A stretch of 64,000 bases of DNA from Flavobacteriales bacterium (GCA_947496375.1 CANMCY010000006.1:61202-125201), one strand, 5' to 3'. Positions 50,086-59,148 are shown, counted from the first letter of the stretch. Numbers and translations are program-made. The notes: generated by a model not told the origin, from the letters alone.

Positions 50086-51641
50086 TGCATGGCCGGTGGG
50101 GGTTTGTGTTGCTTTGGTTGGCAGGTAATAGTCTGCTGGCACAAACACCTATCATTGATTTGATCCCGGGAGGGTTGGAGACCAATGAGCCAAGTATCTC
50201 CATCCATCCTAAAAACCCCAATATTCAGATTCTGGGATCTAATACCAACTATTTTTTTGTTTCTGAGGATGCCGGTCGAAGCTGGAAATCCATTGCCCTA
50301 AAGCCGGCCGAGGGTTTTTATGGAGACCCGGTAACCCATATTGATAAACAGGGTCGTTTTTATTTGCTGAGTCTGGCCCAGAATGCCGCGCTGCAGTGGC
50401 CGGAACATTTTGATAGGATTGTACTGCAGACTTCAGATGATGGAGGAAGCTCCTGGAAAAGCGTGGGTATAGGCCATCGTGCTGGTAAAATGCAGGATAA
50501 ACCCTGGATTGCCGTGGATGAAAACAAAAAAAGCCGTTTTAACGGGAGTACTTACGTTTCCTGGACCGAATTTGACAAATACGGAAGCAAGGATTCCCGC
50601 GATTCAAGCCGAATCCGGTTTGCATACCGCAGAACCGCTGCCGACACGTTTGCAACCGTTGTGGTGAGTGATTCCTGCGGTGATGCGGAAGACGGTGATA
50701 ACACCCTGGAAGGGGCCACATGTGCTGTAGGGCCCATGGGAGAAATTTACTGTGTATGGGCCGGAAAGTACAAAATCTGGATGGACATCAGCACAGACGG
50801 AGGAAAAACCTGGGGCAATGACAGGATCATTGCCTATCAGCAATCCGGGTGGGCCATTGATGATATTCCCGGTCTGATGCGAAGCAACAACATGCCTTTT
50901 GTGAAATGTGATTCCAAAGGCCGCCTGTATTTGGTGTTTGGCGATAAAAGCCGCGGTGATTACGATGTTTTCATGAAAACGAGCCATGATGGAGGATTAA
51001 ACTGGTCTTCCGAACGCCGGCTTAATTCAGATCCTGCCGGAAACGGAAGAGATCAGTATATGCCGCACATGGCCCTGGATGCTGCCAATGACAATGTGTA
51101 TGTGGTTTGGTATGACCGAAGGCATTCGCTCACAAATATGTACACCGATGTGTATATGATTCCCCTCATGAAGGGCAAACCCGGAAAGGAATACCGAATC
51201 ACCAATCAGTCATTTTGTGCCCCGGGGAAAAAGATATTTTTTGGGGATTACATTGGCATCGCTGTTGCAAAAGGTATTGTAAGAGCCGCTTTTACCCATT
51301 ATGACAATGCTTCTGCTCTGGCATCTGTAAAGGTGGCTGCGCTTACCCAATCTTTGGTGAAACGGACTGCCTTGCTGCCTAAAACATCCTACATGGAAAT
51401 GGGCGTGCTGCCTGATACCGGATTGTTTGTGGTACATTTTGCCTTGCCGGGTATCAAGAGCTGCACGCTGGAAATGAGCAGGGGCCGGCAAATTATACAC
51501 AAACAGCTCTTTGATCCACTACCGGCAGAAGAACAGGAAGTAATCCTGCCAATTAATCGCATACCGCCGGGCGTTTATAAGGTCTCGCTGTCTGCCAAGG
51601 GGCGCAAAATGACAAGAGAGCTGTATATCGGCAAGCCTTAG
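50085..51641 (+). CDS. Exported BNR/sialidase-fold protein
   Basis: Exported protein of 518 aa with a signal peptide at 1-20 (FVLLWLAGNSLLAQ). The chain has Asp-box (BNR) turns of a six-bladed sialidase-like propeller: SEDAGRSWKSI (~62), TSDDGGSSWKSV (~115), DISTDGGKTWGNDRI (~235), TSHDGGLNWSSE (~300). The sialidase catalytic Arg triad and Tyr were not identified, so activity is open. The last ~70 residues (VILPINRIPPGVYKVSL, then TRELYIGKP) resemble a divergent T9SS sorting domain. ATG at 50085 is chosen; GTG at 50082 is possible. It is translationally coupled to trxB. Confidence 0.78.
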   Translation: MHGRWGFVLLWLAGNSLLAQTPIIDLIPGGLETNEPSISIHPKNPNIQILGSNTNYFFVSEDAGRSWKSIALKPAEGFYGDPVTHIDKQGRFYLLSLAQNAALQWPEHFDRIVLQTSDDGGSSWKSVGIGHRAGKMQDKPWIAVDENKKSRFNGSTYVSWTEFDKYGSKDSRDSSRIRFAYRRTAADTFATVVVSDSCGDAEDGDNTLEGATCAVGPMGEIYCVWAGKYKIWMDISTDGGKTWGNDRIIAYQQSGWAIDDIPGLMRSNNMPFVKCDSKGRLYLVFGDKSRGDYDVFMKTSHDGGLNWSSERRLNSDPAGNGRDQYMPHMALDAANDNVYVVWYDRRHSLTNMYTDVYMIPLMKGKPGKEYRITNQSFCAPGKKIFFGDYIGIAVAKGIVRAAFTHYDNASALASVKVAALTQSLVKRTALLPKTSYMEMGVLPDTGLFVVHFALPGIKSCTLEMSRGRQIIHKQLFDPLPAEEQEVILPINRIPPGVYKVSLSAKGRKMTRELYIGKP

Positions 51642-53101
51642 TTGCCAAAAAGGGTTACCCTTGAACGGGATATCAGCTCGTGCATGGGGATATGGGTATG
51701 TTCATCAGGATTGAGTTGCATACGCAATTTTTCCGCTTCGCCAAAGGTGGTTGCGTTTCTAAATGATAATGCCTGATTGGCACACAGCCACTCTATGGCA
51801 ATTACTTCCTTCACGTTCTGAACCACCTGCAGGGCTTTAACTGCTGCATTGGCTCCCATGCTCACATGGTCTTCCTGGCCGTTGCTGCTCACGATGCTGT
51901 CAACGCTGGCGGGTGTGCACAACTGTTTGTTTTTGCTCACAATGCTGGCGGCCGTATATTGGGCTATCATATAACCACTGTCTGTGCCGGGATTGGTGGC
52001 CAAAAAGGCGGGTAAATCGCGTTGTCCGCTGATGAGCAGGTAGGTGCGACGTTCACTGATATTGGCCAGTTCTGCCAGTGCCATGGCTGCATAGTCGAGT
52101 GTGAGTGCCAGGGGCTGGCCGTGAAAGTTACCGCCGCTAAGCACTATTTTTTCCTCTGCAAATACGTTGGGATTATCTGTTACGCTGTTTAGTTCTGTCT
52201 CCCATACGGAAAAACAATGATTCAACGCGTCGATACTGGCGCCGTGTACCTGAGGTATGCACCTGAAGCTGTAAGGATCCTGAACAGCGGGGCGGGGCAG
52301 CACCTGCATAGGGCTTTTTTCAAGGCGGCTGAGGATGCCTTCTGCTACTGATATTTGTCCTGCATGGGGCCTTATCCTGTGGAGTTCAGGTTTGAAAGGG
52401 TCTTGTCGGCACAACCAAGTATCGGCACTGAGCGCAGCTACGATGGGCATCTTTTCAAGGAGTTTCATTGTGGCTTCTGCCAGCTGCAACGCATGGGCCA
52501 GCATGAATTGTGTTCCGTTGATGAGTGCCAGTGCTTCCTTGGGCTTTAGCGGTATGGGTTTTAGGTTGTTTTCAGACAGCACATTCTCCGCACTTTTTGC
52601 GCCGAATATTGGATGTTCCAGGGTTCCCAGTCCGAGCAGTGGAAGACACATTTCAGACAAGGGAGCCAGATCACCTGATGCTCCGAGAGAACCCTGTTCG
52701 TGCACCACCGGAATCCAGTTGTTGTTGTAATGCCAGATAAGTCTCTCGGCCACTTCGGCTCTTACCGCACTGTATCCTTTTCCTATATTGATGATCTTTA
52801 GCAGCAGCATGGTTTTTACAATCCCTGTATCCAGGGGCTTGCCTGTTCCTGCTGCATGGGTAATCAGCAGGTTGCGCTGCAATTCCTCCAGTTCATTATC
52901 AGGAATGCGCACATGCTGTAAGCTGCCAAAACCGGTGTTTACTCCGTATACCGCCGGATTGCCATTTTGTAAATAATCACTAAGGGCCGATACCGAAGTT
53001 TTAATTCTCTGCAAAATATGCGGAGAATAACAAATTTTATCATCGCTCTGTATCAGTTCCAGTATGGATTTAAGCGAATAATGTTCTTGTATTTCTATCA
53101 T
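51638..53101 (-). CDS. hutH: Histidine ammonia-lyase
   Basis: Cytoplasmic homotetramer of 487 aa that converts histidine to urocanate and ammonia, the first step of histidine degradation. The MIO cofactor triad Ala141-Ser142-Gly143 is in GSLGASGDLAPLSE. YGVNTGFGSLQ (52-62) is the substrate loop, with the catalytic Tyr at 52. NPNVFAEEK and SGGNFHGQPLAL match the family (~310-335). The start overlaps the stop of hisS by 4 bp. The stop overlaps the convergent gene by 4 bp. No hutU or hutI is present here. Confidence 0.95.
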   Translation of the reverse strand: MIEIQEHYSLKSILELIQSDDKICYSPHILQRIKTSVSALSDYLQNGNPAVYGVNTGFGSLQHVRIPDNELEELQRNLLITHAAGTGKPLDTGIVKTMLLLKIINIGKGYSAVRAEVAERLIWHYNNNWIPVVHEQGSLGASGDLAPLSEMCLPLLGLGTLEHPIFGAKSAENVLSENNLKPIPLKPKEALALINGTQFMLAHALQLAEATMKLLEKMPIVAALSADTWLCRQDPFKPELHRIRPHAGQISVAEGILSRLEKSPMQVLPRPAVQDPYSFRCIPQVHGASIDALNHCFSVWETELNSVTDNPNVFAEEKIVLSGGNFHGQPLALTLDYAAMALAELANISERRTYLLISGQRDLPAFLATNPGTDSGYMIAQYTAASIVSKNKQLCTPASVDSIVSSNGQEDHVSMGANAAVKALQVVQNVKEVIAIEWLCANQALSFRNATTFGEAEKLRMQLNPDEHTHIPMHELISRSRVTLFGN

Positions 53102-54483
53102 TTCGAAATATGGGATAATAACCTGTCCTGAGGGATGGTTTCCTGTTCACCTGAGATTAAGTTTTTGATGGACACCGTTCCATTCTCTATTTCCTGTTCG
53201 CCCAGAATGGCTGCCCATACTATGCCTTTGTGGTTGGCGTAATCCAGCTGTTTTTTAAGTTTAGCGGCTGAGGGATAAACTTCGGTGGCAATGTTGGCGT
53301 TTCTCATTCTGCTAGCCAATGAAAAAGCAGTTCCCATTCCATTTTCATCCATGCAACAAAATATCAGTGCCGTGCTTTGATTTGCATTGGAAGGAAATAG
53401 TACGGCAGCATCCATGATATCATAGATTCTGTCAAGACCGAATGAGATGCCTACTCCGGTAACGTCCTTGAGGCCAAAAACGCCTGTGAGGTTGTCGTAG
53501 CGGCCACCACCACCAATGCTGCCAATACGGAAATCGGCCGGAATGCGCGTGTCATTTGCCACTACTTCCATTACCATGCCGGTGTAATAACTGAGACCGC
53601 GTGCCAGGGTAACATCCAGGGTCAGGTTTTGAGACAGGGATATGTTTTGCAGCAATGCCAGCAATGCTTTGGTTTCCTCAAGTCCTTTGGTAAGGGCTGC
53701 ATTATTTATGTGTGGCTGTTTCTGCAACGCAGCGATTTTTTCATGTGTGTCAGAGAGTTGGCTAATACCATGTAGGAATGTCCAAGCTTCTGCACCATTA
53801 GGCAGGTTTCCAGCCGTAATTTCTTTCAGAACCCCTTCAAATCCGATTTTATCGGCCTTGTCTATAAGCTGCATAAACCGGGCGTGGTTTTCAGCTCCCT
53901 GCAACCAGGGCGCGAATGCATCCAGTATGCCCCTATGATTAAAGCGAATGGTTATCTGTAAATCAAGCGCCGAAAATGCCGTGTCATAGATTTGGATTAA
54001 GTCCGCCTCATTGCTCAGTCCCTGGCTGCCCAGAATATCTGCATCACACTGCCAGAATTCACGGTAACGCCCTTTCTGGGGCCTGTCTGCCCGCCAAACG
54101 GGCTGAATCTGGTAGCGTTTGAACGGGAAATGGATTTTATCCCGGTTCATGACCACATAGCGGGCGAGCGGCACAGTAAGGTCATAGCGTAAGCCCCTGT
54201 CTGAAATCTGTGATGTAATGGCCTTGCTGTCTCTTGCAATCAGCAGACTTTCATCAGCTTTAGCGAGAAAATCTCCATTATTCAGTACCTTAAATAAGAG
54301 TTGGTCACCCTCATCACCATACTTGCCCTGAAGGGTTTTGAGGTTTTCCAGTGCAGGTGTTTCCAGGGGCAAAAAACCGAATTTTTTGAATGTATTTTCA
54401 ATGATGCCGATGATGAATTTGCGGCGCATCATCACCTCCGGCCCAAAGTCGCGGGTACCCGAAGGCAGAGATGGTTTATCCAT
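53098..54483 (-). CDS. hisS: Histidyl-tRNA synthetase
   Basis: Class II synthetase of 461 aa that charges tRNA-His. Motif 1 is near LPLETPALENL (~37-47). The histidine-binding DLTVPLARYVVMNRDKIHFPFKRYQ segment (~98-122) and motif 2 (WRADRPQKGRYREFWQCDAD, ~128-147) are clear. ARGLSYYTGMVMEV (~300) and SIGGGGRYDNL (~328, the His-specific glycine motif) complete the active site. C-terminal anticodon domain from about 365. The ATG at 54483 follows TAACTTCG, a near match to the -7 box, by four bases. Cotranscribed with hutH, with ATGA overlap. Confidence 0.96.
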   Translation of the reverse strand: MDKPSLPSGTRDFGPEVMMRRKFIIGIIENTFKKFGFLPLETPALENLKTLQGKYGDEGDQLLFKVLNNGDFLAKADESLLIARDSKAITSQISDRGLRYDLTVPLARYVVMNRDKIHFPFKRYQIQPVWRADRPQKGRYREFWQCDADILGSQGLSNEADLIQIYDTAFSALDLQITIRFNHRGILDAFAPWLQGAENHARFMQLIDKADKIGFEGVLKEITAGNLPNGAEAWTFLHGISQLSDTHEKIAALQKQPHINNAALTKGLEETKALLALLQNISLSQNLTLDVTLARGLSYYTGMVMEVVANDTRIPADFRIGSIGGGGRYDNLTGVFGLKDVTGVGISFGLDRIYDIMDAAVLFPSNANQSTALIFCCMDENGMGTAFSLASRMRNANIATEVYPSAAKLKKQLDYANHKGIVWAAILGEQEIENGTVSIKNLISGEQETIPQDRLLSHISK

Positions 54484-54562
54484 GTTGCGAAGTTAAGGGG
54501 ATTATTTGAGTCGGCTGATAGAGCCTCTATATTCCTTTTATTAAAAATATTTGTAAATGTGC

Positions 54563-54593
54563 TTGTATTTGTTAAAAAAGTGATTTAAAATTG
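54563..54593 (+). promoter_or_regulatory. Promoter of the first tandem lipoprotein gene
   Basis: TTG at 54563-54565 and TAAAATTG at 54586-54593 with a 20-bp spacer. The -7 box differs from consensus at one position. Confidence 0.45.
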
Positions 54594-54611
54594 TAGAAAA
54601 AAATAAATTAT

Positions 54612-55052
54612 ATGAAAAACTACTTTAAATCATTCGTGCTTTTCGGCATACTTGCCGGATTGTTGTTTTCTTCATGTGGTAAATATGATGAGGGACCCAA
54701 TTTTTCACTGCGAAGTAAAAAATCCCGATTGGTTAATGTCTGGGTAATTGACAAAGTAATGCAGGACGGAGAGGACGTTACAGCAATGATTTTGGAGAGT
54801 AATCCCAATTATTCTATGGACATCAGAAAGGACAATACAGTTATAATAACCCAATATGATGAAGACTTGGGACAGATGGTGGAGAATAAAGGAAAATGGG
54901 AATTTTCCAAGGATAAAGAAGAAGTAGAATTCTCAGATGATGAGACAGGTCAGATATCAACGGAAGAGATTTTACGGCTTACCAATAATGAATTTTGGGC
55001 TGAACTCGACCTTGGCTTTACAAAATTGGAATTTCGATACAAACCTAAATAA
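54612..55052 (+). CDS. Small lipoprotein, tandem paralogue 1 (lipocalin-like)
   Basis: Exported lipoprotein of 146 aa, with Cys22 in LFSSCGKYDEGP. The mature part is a short beta-rich domain: FSLRSKKSRLVNVWVIDKVM (~31-50), then KGKWEFSKDKEEVEFSDD and LRLTNNEFWAELDLG near the C-terminus. It resembles the lipocalin-like small lipoproteins common in Bacteroidota. Two paralogues follow at 55163 and 55819. Residue lengths are 146, 140 and 140, with the GPxxSLRSKKSR motif kept in copies 1 and 3. Function unknown; ligand binding is a guess from fold type. Confidence 0.82.
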   Translation: MKNYFKSFVLFGILAGLLFSSCGKYDEGPNFSLRSKKSRLVNVWVIDKVMQDGEDVTAMILESNPNYSMDIRKDNTVIITQYDEDLGQMVENKGKWEFSKDKEEVEFSDDETGQISTEEILRLTNNEFWAELDLGFTKLEFRYKPK

Positions 55053-55162
55053 ATACAATGATGCGTTTCTGTTCACAACAATTGTTTAAGAAGTGACACA
55101 TAAGGAATTCTTAATTTATTGAATTGATTTAAGTTAACTTAATCTCGCAAAAAATAATAAAT

Positions 55163-55585
55163 ATGAAAAAAATATCAATTTTAATAGTCGCTATGATTAG
55201 CATGGGGATAGTATCTTTTTCTTCCTGCAAAAAAGGAAAGGATGATGTAGTTATTTCACAACCCTCTAGAAAAAACCTCATTGTAAACACATGGGTGATT
55301 GAAAAATACTTAGAGAATGGGGAGGATATCTCTAATGAGATGCTCCCATTGATGGCTGATTATAGATGGCAATTCAGAAAGGATGGTACTTATGAATTAT
55401 TAAATAATGGCGATAGGGAAACCGGCACTTGGACCATGGATAGCAATGAAGAAAATTTGGAGCTGTTAATTGACGGTTCTATTGTCCCGGACACATTGAA
55501 AATTCTTCGCCTTAACAGCACAGAAATGAGGTTGATGATAGATTATTATGCTACCAAAATTGAGCTCCATTATAAACCCAAGTGA
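55163..55585 (+). CDS. Small lipoprotein, tandem paralogue 2
   Basis: Exported lipoprotein of 140 aa, Cys22 in SFSSCKKGKDD. It keeps NLIVNTWVIEKYLENGEDIS, the NNGDRETGTWTMDS segment and LRLNSTEMRLMIDYYATK, so it is clearly homologous to its neighbours. It has lost the EGPxxSLRSKKSR motif after the lipid Cys. More AT-rich than copy 3. Its upstream region aligns by eye with that of copy 3, but the promoter boxes are degraded, so expression may be lower. Function unknown. Confidence 0.8.
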   Translation: MKKISILIVAMISMGIVSFSSCKKGKDDVVISQPSRKNLIVNTWVIEKYLENGEDISNEMLPLMADYRWQFRKDGTYELLNNGDRETGTWTMDSNEENLELLIDGSIVPDTLKILRLNSTEMRLMIDYYATKIELHYKPK

Positions 55586-55765
55586 TTCTTCAGTTATAGC
55601 TACTGAGAAAACTACAATTATAAGTTGCGGTTTTTATTGGTATTCCACCTAATTGATTAAATAGGAACAGGCATGATTCCTTCATACCAAACCCAATGTG
55701 ACAATCCCCATTCAGGTTCCTTTTTGCGTTCAACGTTTAAGAAATCGGACACAAGGATGTCTTAA

Positions 55766-55798
55766 TTTGGTGAATTAATGAGAGTTCATGTATTTTTG
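55766..55798 (+). promoter_or_regulatory. Promoter of the third tandem lipoprotein gene
   Basis: TTTG at 55766-55769 and TATTTTTG at 55791-55798, with a 21-bp spacer, both perfect to consensus. ATG at 55819 follows a 20-nt leader. Confidence 0.65.
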
Positions 55799-55818
55799 CA
55801 CTCATAAACCAACAAATC

Positions 55819-56241
55819 ATGAAAAAAATCTCAATTATTATGTTCGCCGTGGTTTCCATGGCCCTCGTAACATTCTCTTCTTGCGGCAAGTACGAAGAAG
55901 GTCCCGGTATCTCACTGCGCTCTAAAAAGTCACGTGTAGTAAATACATGGGTTATCGAAAAATACCTCGTGAATGGAGAAGACCTTACCAGCCAGATCTT
56001 GCAATTTTTGGGTAATTATTCAATCGAATACAAAAAAGACGAAACTTTCGAAGCTCTGGTTGATGGTGACCGTGAAACCGGAAAATGGTCGTTTGACAGC
56101 AAAAAAGAAAATCTGGAAGTAATGTATGATGGAACTACATCCAAGGAATTATCTAAAATTCTCCGCCTTACCAATAATGAGATGTGGCTGGTAGAAGATG
56201 ATGGAACGGATAAATACGAAATTCATTTCAAATCTAAGTAA
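55819..56241 (+). CDS. Small lipoprotein, tandem paralogue 3
   Basis: Exported lipoprotein of 140 aa with Cys22 in TFSSCGKYEEGPGI. It keeps SLRSKKSRVVNTWVIEKYLV, LVDGDRETGKWSFDSKKENL and ILRLTNNEMWLVEDD. It is the member with the best promoter, a less AT-rich sequence and a strong terminator. It is closest to the other two within the tandem array, and probably the main expressed copy. Function unknown; lipocalin-like ligand binding is possible. Confidence 0.82.
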   Translation: MKKISIIMFAVVSMALVTFSSCGKYEEGPGISLRSKKSRVVNTWVIEKYLVNGEDLTSQILQFLGNYSIEYKKDETFEALVDGDRETGKWSFDSKKENLEVMYDGTTSKELSKILRLTNNEMWLVEDDGTDKYEIHFKSK

Positions 56242-56259
56242 TTAACAAACTACCCAAAA

Positions 56260-56291
56260 GAAAGCCGCAACAACCCGTTGCGGCTTTTTTA
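56260..56291 (+). terminator. Terminator after the third lipoprotein gene
   Basis: AAAGCCGCAAC-AACCC-GTTGCGGCTTT, an 11-bp perfect stem with a following TTTT. Confidence 0.88.
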
Positions 56292-56352
56292 TTGTCGGGC
56301 CATGAAAGAATATCGAATTGGCACACGTTTTGATTTACTTTGCGAAACGTAT

Positions 56353-56862
56353 ATGAAAAACATTTTGCTCCTTGCCTCATTCTGCGTATTGTTCGCCTTT
56401 CAGTCCAATGCCCAAAGCCAGACGCTTCCTTCTGTGCAGGTGAAAAACCTGGATGGACAACCCCTGGATTTTGTGACCGTGGCCGATTCCGGAAAAATTA
56501 CGGTGGTTTCCTTCTGGGCCACATGGTGCGCTCCATGCATCAAGGAGCTGGAAGCCATCCATGAACATTATGCTGACTGGCAAAAAAAATATAACCTGAA
56601 GCTGGTGGCCGTGAGTATTGATGACGCCCGCAACAGTAAAAAAGTGAAGCCCAAAGTACTGGGCTATGGCTGGGAATACGATATCATCCTCGATGAAAAT
56701 TCAGATCTGGCGCGTGCCATGAATGTGAACAATCCGCCCATGACATTTATTGTGGACCGGTCCGGCAAGGTGGTGTGGTCTCACCAGGGCTATACACCGG
56801 GTGCTGAGGAAGAGCTGGAGAAGCAAATAGCCATGATTTCTTCCGGAGGACAGCAGAAATAA
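56353..56862 (+). CDS. TlpA/ResA-like exported thioredoxin
   Basis: Exported thioredoxin-fold protein of 169 aa. The signal peptide is residues 1-20 (LLLASFCVLFAFQSNAQ). The active site is WCAPC, Cys59 and Cys62, with FWATWCAPCIKELEAIH around it. NPPMTFIVDRSGKVVW near 130 contains the cis-Pro of the fold. Relatives reduce disulfides in the periplasm or in cytochrome c maturation. The start at 56353 (MKNILLL) is chosen over an in-frame ATG at 56278, which lies in the preceding terminator. Confidence 0.88.
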   Translation: MKNILLLASFCVLFAFQSNAQSQTLPSVQVKNLDGQPLDFVTVADSGKITVVSFWATWCAPCIKELEAIHEHYADWQKKYNLKLVAVSIDDARNSKKVKPKVLGYGWEYDIILDENSDLARAMNVNNPPMTFIVDRSGKVVWSHQGYTPGAEEELEKQIAMISSGGQQK

Positions 56863-56909
56863 AAACAAATACGGGAATTCACAGGTTTTTTACTACATAA
56901 ACAAAAGCA

Positions 56910-57431
56910 ATGATTTCAAAAACGATAGAAAAAGCCCTTCAGCACCAGATAGCGCTGGAGGCATATTCCAGTGCCGTTTACCTGAGTATGGCAAGCTGGA
57001 TGGATGCAGAAGGATTTGAAGGTGCCGCAGCATTCTTTTACAAGCAAAGCGAAGAAGAAAGAATGCATATGCTCAAAATTTTCCATTTTATCAACGATAA
57101 CGATGGGCATGCCATGGTACCTGCCATTGAAGCCCCGCCTAAATCGTTTAAGGATTTTCACACCTGCTTTAAAAATGTGCTGGAACAGGAGCAAAAAGTT
57201 ACCCAGAGCATCCACGAGCTGGTAAATGTATCGCTGAAAGAGCGCGACCATGCAGCCAATAATTTTCTTCAGTGGTATGTGAGTGAGCAAATGGAAGAGG
57301 AGAAGCAGGTCAAAAGCATCCTGAACAAACTCAAAATCATTGGCAAAGACGGCAGTGGCCTGTATTTGCTGGACCGCGAACTGGGTCAGATGGCTGCAGC
57401 CGCTCCCGACGGGGAAGAGGCAGGTGCCTGA
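56910..57431 (+). CDS. ftnA: Bacterial ferritin
   Basis: Iron-storage protein of 173 aa, forming a 24-subunit cage in relatives. The ferroxidase ligands sit at the same positions as in E. coli FtnA: Glu17 (IALEAYS), Glu50 and His53 (SEEERMHM), Glu94 (LEQEQ) and Gln127 (SEQMEEE). A short Ala/Gly/Asp-rich tail (AAAAPDGEEAGA) ends the protein. No signal peptide. Single gene, gap of 47 bp from the thioredoxin. Confidence 0.94.
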   Translation: MISKTIEKALQHQIALEAYSSAVYLSMASWMDAEGFEGAAAFFYKQSEEERMHMLKIFHFINDNDGHAMVPAIEAPPKSFKDFHTCFKNVLEQEQKVTQSIHELVNVSLKERDHAANNFLQWYVSEQMEEEKQVKSILNKLKIIGKDGSGLYLLDRELGQMAAAAPDGEEAGA

Positions 57432-57479
57432 TTCTTTTCAAATCTGTTTAATAAATAAGGCATTTACCCGTTTGGGGTA

Positions 57480-57508
57480 TTGTGCTTTTTCTGTATTGCA
57501 TATTTTTG
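57480..57508 (+). promoter_or_regulatory. Promoter for the gldA gene
   Basis: TTG at 57480-57482 and TATTTTTG at 57501-57508 with an 18-bp spacer. The GTG at 57519 follows after 10 nt. Confidence 0.55.
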
Positions 57509-57518
57509 CAAAACCAAC

Positions 57519-58436
57519 GTGAGTATTCAGGTACATCAGCTGACCAAGATTTACGGCACCCAAACGGCTGTCGATAGCATTTCATTTGAAATTGAGCCCG
57601 GTGAAATTGTGGGTTTTCTGGGTCCCAACGGGGCCGGTAAGAGTACCACCATGAAAATGCTCACCTGCTATATTCCGCCCACCTCAGGCGAAGCTAAAGT
57701 ATGCGGACTGGATGTTTCAGATCAGAGTATTTCGGTAAGGAAACACGTGGGATATCTTCCGGAACACAATCCGCTGTACCTTGATATGTACGTGAAGGAA
57801 TACCTGGCTTTTGCTGCCGGTATGGGGGGCGTGAAAAATGTAAAAAACAGGGTGGAAGAAGTAATTGCACTTACCCACCTGGGACGGGAAAAACACAAGA
57901 AAATCGGGCAGCTTTCCAAAGGTTACCGTCAGCGGGTGGGGTTGGCACAGGCCATTATTCATGACCCGGATGTGCTAATCCTGGATGAACCTACAAGTGG
58001 TCTGGACCCCAATCAGGTGATGGAAATACGGGATCTGATCCGCAGTTTGGGCAGCAATAAAACCATTATGCTAAGTACCCACATTATGCAGGAGGTGGAG
58101 GCGATTTGCAACCGGGTCATCATAATAGATAAAGGCCATATCGTGGCTGATGACAAACTGGATAACCTGCGCAATCAAACTGCCGAAAAATGGATTGTGC
58201 GTGTGCAGTTTGCTGCTACAGTTACAGAGAAAGACCTCAAAACCATTCCCGGTATATTAAAGGTGACAAGTCTGGGTAACAACGCCTGGCGTTTATCCGG
58301 CGACAATGCCCAGTTTAGGCAGGCAGTTTCCCATTTTGCCCTGGCTTCCAACCTGGAGGTAACAGAACTCGTGAGTGAAAAAGACAATCTGGAAACCATA
58401 TTTAGACAACTGACAAAGCATGTGGACGGTTTATAA
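57519..58436 (+). CDS. gldA: Gliding motility ABC transporter ATPase GldA
   Basis: Cytoplasmic ATPase subunit of 305 aa of the GldA-GldF-GldG transporter, needed for gliding in some Bacteroidota. Walker A is FLGPNGAGKSTTMK (35-43 for the core). The signature is LSKGYRQRVGLAQ and Walker B is DVLILDEPTSGLD. Start is taken as GTG (SIQVHQLTKIYG) after a TATTTTTG box; an upstream ATG at 57480 would add residues that do not fit. It overlaps gldF by 17 bp. Identity is supported by synteny with gldF, gldG and sprA. Confidence 0.93.
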   Translation: MSIQVHQLTKIYGTQTAVDSISFEIEPGEIVGFLGPNGAGKSTTMKMLTCYIPPTSGEAKVCGLDVSDQSISVRKHVGYLPEHNPLYLDMYVKEYLAFAAGMGGVKNVKNRVEEVIALTHLGREKHKKIGQLSKGYRQRVGLAQAIIHDPDVLILDEPTSGLDPNQVMEIRDLIRSLGSNKTIMLSTHIMQEVEAICNRVIIIDKGHIVADDKLDNLRNQTAEKWIVRVQFAATVTEKDLKTIPGILKVTSLGNNAWRLSGDNAQFRQAVSHFALASNLEVTELVSEKDNLETIFRQLTKHVDGL

Positions 58437-59148
58437 AAAAGAAATCCGAAGCTTCCTAAGTTCCCTCATTGCGTATGTGGTAATGCTGGTGTTTCTGGGC
58501 GCAACAGGGTTGTTTATGTGGGTAATCAAAGGCAATAACGTGTTTGATCTTGGATTGTCCAGTATGCAGGTAATGTTTGAAATGGCCCCATACATATTCA
58601 TTTTCCTGATATCGGCCATTACCATGCGCAGTTTTTCCGAAGAAAAACGCCTTGGAACACTAGAAACTTTAACCACCCGCCCTGTTTCAGACCTGGGGAT
58701 TATTTTGGGTAAATATCTGGCCGGTGTATCGCTGTTGCTCATAGCCCTGCTTCCTACCCTAATCTATTACTACAGCATTTCTCAATTGGGTAACCCGGTA
58801 GGAAATGTAGATACGGGCGCTATGTGGGGCAGTTACCTTGGATTGATTTTTTTGGGAATGGCCTACACCGCTATGGGTGTGTTTTCATCTGCAGTTACCG
58901 ACAATCAGATTGTGGCCCTGATTCTGAGCATGGCACTGGGTTTCTTTTTCTATGTGATACTGGGTATGATGGGGGATATTACTGCGCTGGATGCCATCGG
59001 AAAAAGTCTTGAGTGGTTTAGTCTCGAATATCATTATGACAGTATAAGCAGGGGTGTACTGGATACCCGTGATGTGTTGTACATGTTAAGTTTTAGTGCG
59101 TTGTTCATTGGGTTAACCAAAACGGTTTTTGAAAGCAGAAAATGGTGA
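58420..59148 (+). CDS. gldF: Gliding motility ABC transporter permease GldF
   Basis: Inner-membrane permease of 242 aa with six transmembrane segments. IRSFLSSLIAYVVMLVFLGA starts the first. The motif RSFSEEKRLGTLETLTTRPV (~69-88) is shared by this ABC-2 group. FFYVILGMMGDI and LSFSALFIGLTK cover later helices. It overlaps gldA by 17 bp and gldG by 7 bp, so all three are coupled. Substrate of this transporter is unknown in the family. Confidence 0.93.
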   Translation: MWTVYKKEIRSFLSSLIAYVVMLVFLGATGLFMWVIKGNNVFDLGLSSMQVMFEMAPYIFIFLISAITMRSFSEEKRLGTLETLTTRPVSDLGIILGKYLAGVSLLLIALLPTLIYYYSISQLGNPVGNVDTGAMWGSYLGLIFLGMAYTAMGVFSSAVTDNQIVALILSMALGFFFYVILGMMGDITALDAIGKSLEWFSLEYHYDSISRGVLDTRDVLYMLSFSALFIGLTKTVFESRKW

